Origin: DUOX01 sp050944015
GTDB taxonomy: Bacteria; Bacillota; Clostridia; Oscillospirales; Oscillospiraceae
DNA: 8,538 nt
NCBI GenBank assembly: GCA_050944015.1
Contig: JBMNQG010000066.1
Coordinates: 1-8,538, forward strand
Direction: 5' to 3'
Below the pieces are notes generated by a model. That model searched no databases and was not told the DNA's origin. It saw only the letters and a list, made by a program, of their open reading frames with translations. Position 1 is the first letter of the stretch. Each line of letters starts with the position of its first letter. The position numbers and the translations under genes are program-made. This document shows positions 6,042 to 8,538 of this stretch, one piece after another.

Positions 6042-8341
6042 TTGCCATTCTCCTTTTCTATATTATTGTGCCGTAAATTCTTTTCCCATTTGGGCGTGAA
6101 AAAGCGAAGACGCAGGGCGTTTGTAACCACGGACACCGAGCTGAAGCTCATGGCGGCCGCGGCAATCATGGGGTTGAGAAGCAGGCCGGAGGCAGAGTAG
6201 AGAACCCCCGCCGCAATTGGAATTCCGATGGCGTTGTAGATGAACGCCCAGAACAGGTTCTGCCTGATGTTCCGCATTACGGCGCGGCTTAGCTGGATTG
6301 CCGCCGCCACGTCCATAAGGTCGCTTTTCATTAAAACTATGTCGGCGGACTCGATGGCGATGTCGGTGCCGGCGCCGATGGCTATGCCCACGTCGGCCCG
6401 GGCCAGGGCGGGGGCGTCGTTGATGCCGTCGCCAACCATGGCCACTTTTTTGCCCTGCTCCTGAAGGGCGCGGACCTCCCGCTCCTTGTCGGCCGGCAGC
6501 ACCTCCGCTATCACCTTCTGCAGGCCCACCTGACGGCGTATGGCCTCGGCGGTGCGGCTGTTGTCGCCGGTGAGCATTATGACCTCCACGCCCATTTCCT
6601 GAAGCCGGGAGATAGCCTGCCTGCTGGTGGGTTTAATGGTGTCCGCAACGGCAATCACGCCTATAAGCTCACTGTCCCGGGCGAAAAACAGGGGCGTTTT
6701 GCCCTCGTCTGCCAGCCTTTCCTCCAGCTTGCCGAATTTTTCAACGTCTACGCCGGAGGAAGCCATGAGCCTGCGGTTCCCGGCCGAAATCAGTCTGCCT
6801 TCTATCACGCCCGTAATTCCCTGGCCGGGGATGAGCTTAAAGTCCTGGACGGGCTTCAGTTCCAGGCTTCGTGCTTCCGCCTCGGCGATAATAGGCTCCG
6901 CCAGGGGGTGGCCGGACATTTTCTCCAGCGAGGCGGCGAGTGTCAATAGCTCTTCCTTATCAACGCCTGCCGGCTCTATGTCCGTAACCCTGGGCCTGCC
7001 CTCGGTGACCGTTCCGGTCTTGTCCAGGACGACCACGTCAATGCTGTGGGCCACCTCCAGCGCCTCGGCGGATTTTATGAGTATGCCCTTGGAGGCGCCC
7101 TTCCCCGTGCCCACCATGATTGCAGTGGGAGTGGCGAGCCCCAGGGCGCAGGGGCAGGAAATCACCAGCACGGAAATGCCTGCCGTCAGGGCAAATTCAA
7201 GGCTTTTACCAAGAAGCAGCCATACAGCGGCGGACGCAACGGCAATTGCGATAACGACGGGAACGAAAACGCCGCTTACCTTGTCGGCCAGCTTGGCGAT
7301 GGGAGCCTTGGAGGAGGTGGCCTCGTCCACAAGCTGGATTATCTTCGCCAGGGTGGTTTCGTCCCCCACGGCGGTTGCCTCCATTTTGAAATATCCGGTC
7401 TTGTTGATGGTGCCGCCCGTGACCTTGTCGCCCTCGTGCTTTTCCACGGGCAGGCTTTCGCCCGTTATGGCGGACTCGTCCACGGAAGAGTAGCCCTCTA
7501 TTATCACTCCGTCCACCGGAACGGTGTCCCCGGCCCGGACTACAAGAATATCGCCTTTTGCCACGTCCTCCAGGGGTATTTCCTCCTCGGCGCCGTCTCT
7601 TAAAACTGTGGCGGTTTTCGGGGCAAGGTTCATGAGCTTTACTATGGCCTCGGAGGTGCGGCCCTTGGCACGGGCCTCGAAAAACTTGCCCAAAGTGATA
7701 AGGGTCAGTATCATGCCTGCGGACTCAAAGTACAAATCCATGGAGAAACCGCCCGCGGTGTGGAAATCACCGGAGCCCATCGCCCAGGCGATCCTGTATA
7801 TGGCGTATATGCCGTAGACGATTGCCGCGCCGGAGCCCAGGGCTATGAGGGAGTCCATGTTGGGAGAGAGGCGGTAGAGATTCCTGAATCCCGCCTTAAA
7901 GTACCTGCCGTTGGCGACAGCCACGGGCAGGACAAGGAGAAACTGGGTGAAGGCGAAAACCATGGCGTTGTGAAAAAAGCCGGGCAGGGGCCAGCCGGCC
8001 ATATGCCCCATGGAGATGTAAAACAGGGGGATTGTAAATATAATGGACACGATTAGGCGCCTTTTAACAGCGTCTGCTTCCAGTTTGGCGGTGTCCAGGG
8101 ACTTTACCTCCTGCTTTTTTTCCTTGGGTTTCTGCACCTCGGCGCCGTAGCCCAGGTCCACCACCTTGTCTATTATTTTGCCGGTGTCGAGTGCGTTTTC
8201 GTCAAACTTGACGGCCATGGTGCCCTTCAGAAGGTTTACGCTGACCTCCCGTACGCCCTCCAGTTTTGAAACGCCCCTTTCAACCCGCGCCGAGCAGGCG
8301 GAACAGGTCATGCCCGTCACGTTAAACTGGACTTTCTTCAT
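6038..8341 (-). CDS. copA: Cu(I)-exporting P1B-type ATPase CopA
   Basis: A 767-residue copper-export ATPase that pumps Cu(I) out of the cytoplasm using ATP. One N-terminal HMA domain carries GMTCSAC (10-16). Then come membrane helices from about residue 93, the actuator motif TGES (293-296), the metal-site CPC (396-398), the phosphorylation site DKTGT (440-444), SGHPL (476-480) in the nucleotide domain, TGDN (591-594) and GDGIND (637-642). The last helices hold YN (702-703) and MSFSS (731-735); with CPC these are the Cu(I)-specific transport residues, so zinc or cadmium specificity is unlikely. There is one HMA domain instead of the two seen in Bacillus CopA. The start is ATG at 8341 because AAGGGAG (8356-8350) lies eight bases upstream and the HMA domain begins at once; a TTG at 8374 would add 11 residues but overlaps the divergent promoter. 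It overlaps copZ by four bases. No frameshift is seen. Confidence 0.96.
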   Translation of the reverse strand: MKKVQFNVTGMTCSACSARVERGVSKLEGVREVSVNLLKGTMAVKFDENALDTGKIIDKVVDLGYGAEVQKPKEKKQEVKSLDTAKLEADAVKRRLIVSIIFTIPLFYISMGHMAGWPLPGFFHNAMVFAFTQFLLVLPVAVANGRYFKAGFRNLYRLSPNMDSLIALGSGAAIVYGIYAIYRIAWAMGSGDFHTAGGFSMDLYFESAGMILTLITLGKFFEARAKGRTSEAIVKLMNLAPKTATVLRDGAEEEIPLEDVAKGDILVVRAGDTVPVDGVIIEGYSSVDESAITGESLPVEKHEGDKVTGGTINKTGYFKMEATAVGDETTLAKIIQLVDEATSSKAPIAKLADKVSGVFVPVVIAIAVASAAVWLLLGKSLEFALTAGISVLVISCPCALGLATPTAIMVGTGKGASKGILIKSAEALEVAHSIDVVVLDKTGTVTEGRPRVTDIEPAGVDKEELLTLAASLEKMSGHPLAEPIIAEAEARSLELKPVQDFKLIPGQGITGVIEGRLISAGNRRLMASSGVDVEKFGKLEERLADEGKTPLFFARDSELIGVIAVADTIKPTSRQAISRLQEMGVEVIMLTGDNSRTAEAIRRQVGLQKVIAEVLPADKEREVRALQEQGKKVAMVGDGINDAPALARADVGIAIGAGTDIAIESADIVLMKSDLMDVAAAIQLSRAVMRNIRQNLFWAFIYNAIGIPIAAGVLYSASGLLLNPMIAAAAMSFSSVSVVTNALRLRFFTPKWEKNLRHNNIEKENGK

Positions 8342-8367
8342 AAGCTCGACTCCCTTCCAACCCGGGT

Positions 8368-8396
8368 TTGACAACTTTCTATGTTCTTGGTATTAT
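8368..8396 (+). promoter_or_regulatory. Promoter of the HxlR-family regulator gene
   Basis: A perfect TTGACA (8368-8373), a 17-base spacer and TATTAT (8391-8396, five of six consensus bases) drive rightward transcription from about 8403. The -10 shares two bases with the leftward copA -10, so polymerase cannot occupy both promoters at once. Confidence 0.75.
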
Positions 8397-8403
8397 TATA
8401 ACA
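8395..8403 (-). promoter_or_regulatory. copA: Extended -10 promoter element of the copA-copZ operon
   Basis: Read leftward, TGT followed directly by TATAAT (8403-8395) forms an extended -10 element. No good -35 box lies at the right distance, so this promoter may depend on the extended -10 or on an activator. The predicted start near 8388 leaves a leader of about 47 bases before the copA ATG. Confidence 0.55.
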
Positions 8404-8438
8404 GTAATTGGAAAAAGATACTATGGAAAGGAGCAGCC

Positions 8439-8538
8439 TTGGATAAGAAACAAGCGGGTGTTATATGCCCGGTCTCGGCAACCCTCCGCCTGATTGGCGG
8501 CAAGTATAAGCCACTCATCCTGTGGCATTTGATGGACA
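8439..8538 (+). CDS. HxlR-family transcriptional regulator, N-terminal fragment
   Basis: The first 33 residues of a small winged-helix regulator that continues past the right edge. The sequence CPVSATLRLIGGKYKPLILWHL is the N-terminal signature of the HxlR family (usually about 110 residues; compare the common form CPVEATLELIGGKWK). The cysteine at residue 10 is in the position that serves as a redox or electrophile sensor in studied members such as YodB and HypR. The start is TTG at 8439, the only start-type codon before the conserved region, preceded by AAAGGAG (8427-8433) five bases away. An ATG at 8423 meets a stop after seven codons. The gene is divergent from copA, with 97 bases between start codons, which suggests control of copA, itself, or both. 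What it senses, and whether copper is involved, cannot be decided from this fragment. Confidence 0.88.
   Translation, partial: MDKKQAGVICPVSATLRLIGGKYKPLILWHLMD

Noticed and set aside
5509..6099. A 196-codon + strand frame spanning the FMN reductase end, the terminator and copZ
   Set aside because: It overlaps two recognised genes and reads through a strong terminator; the translation resembles nothing known.
6627..7493. A 288-codon open frame on the + strand inside copA
   Set aside because: It is antisense to the well-conserved ATPase, has a Ser/Ala/Pro-rich composition typical of a shadow frame, no recognisable domain and no convincing ribosome-binding site.
8342..8374. TTG at 8374 as an upstream start for copA
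   Set aside because: The ATG at 8341 has a well-placed AAGGGAG and begins directly at the HMA domain; the extra 11 residues look unconserved and have no site of their own.
8423..8446. ATG at 8423 as the HxlR-family gene start
   Set aside because: This frame stops after seven codons and is not in phase with the conserved HxlR sequence.

Overview
The window looks like chromosomal DNA from a low-to-mid GC Gram-positive bacterium, most likely of the class Clostridia. The evidence is strong purine-rich Shine-Dalgarno sites, TTG start codons beside ATG, a lipoprotein-type solute-binding protein, a short YtrA-type GntR regulator paired with a DUF1648/DUF5808-type membrane protein, and a copA-copZ pair. 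This is inference from gene content; the species cannot be named. No rRNA, tRNA, CRISPR array or insertion sequence was seen.

Layout. Region A (1-2969, + strand) is the tail of an operon: the C-terminal end of an amidohydrolase-2 (ACMSD-like) protein cut by the window edge, a 572-residue extracellular solute-binding lipoprotein, and a complete amidohydrolase-2 protein whose start overlaps the lipoprotein stop by 4 bases. A strong hairpin terminator follows at about 3021-3061. Region B (3211-5072, - strand) is a two-gene operon: a YtrA-type GntR repressor, then a multi-spanning membrane protein. Its promoter contains an almost perfect 35-bp palindrome centred just upstream of the transcription start, which looks like an autoregulatory operator. 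Region C (5095-5822, + strand) is a single-gene unit for an NAD(P)H-dependent FMN reductase with its own strong promoter and a bidirectional terminator. Region D (5832-8403, - strand) is a copper-export operon: the P-type ATPase copA, then the chaperone copZ, overlapping by 4 bases. Region E (8368-8538, + strand) is the start of an HxlR-family regulator transcribed divergently from copA and cut by the window end.

How the genes work together. In region A a surface binding protein sits between two metal-dependent hydrolase/decarboxylase-fold enzymes, which suggests capture and then intracellular breakdown of an organic acid or related compound. The substrate cannot be read from sequence and the permeases, if any, lie outside the window. 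In region D, CopZ would pass Cu(I) to CopA for export. The HxlR gene beside it carries a cysteine in the family's conserved N-terminal position, and its promoter overlaps the copA promoter head to head, so the two units may be co-regulated. No part is clearly a new defence or mobile system. The least explained parts are the amidohydrolase/binding-protein operon, the GntR-membrane protein pair with its operator, and the divergent HxlR/copA control region.
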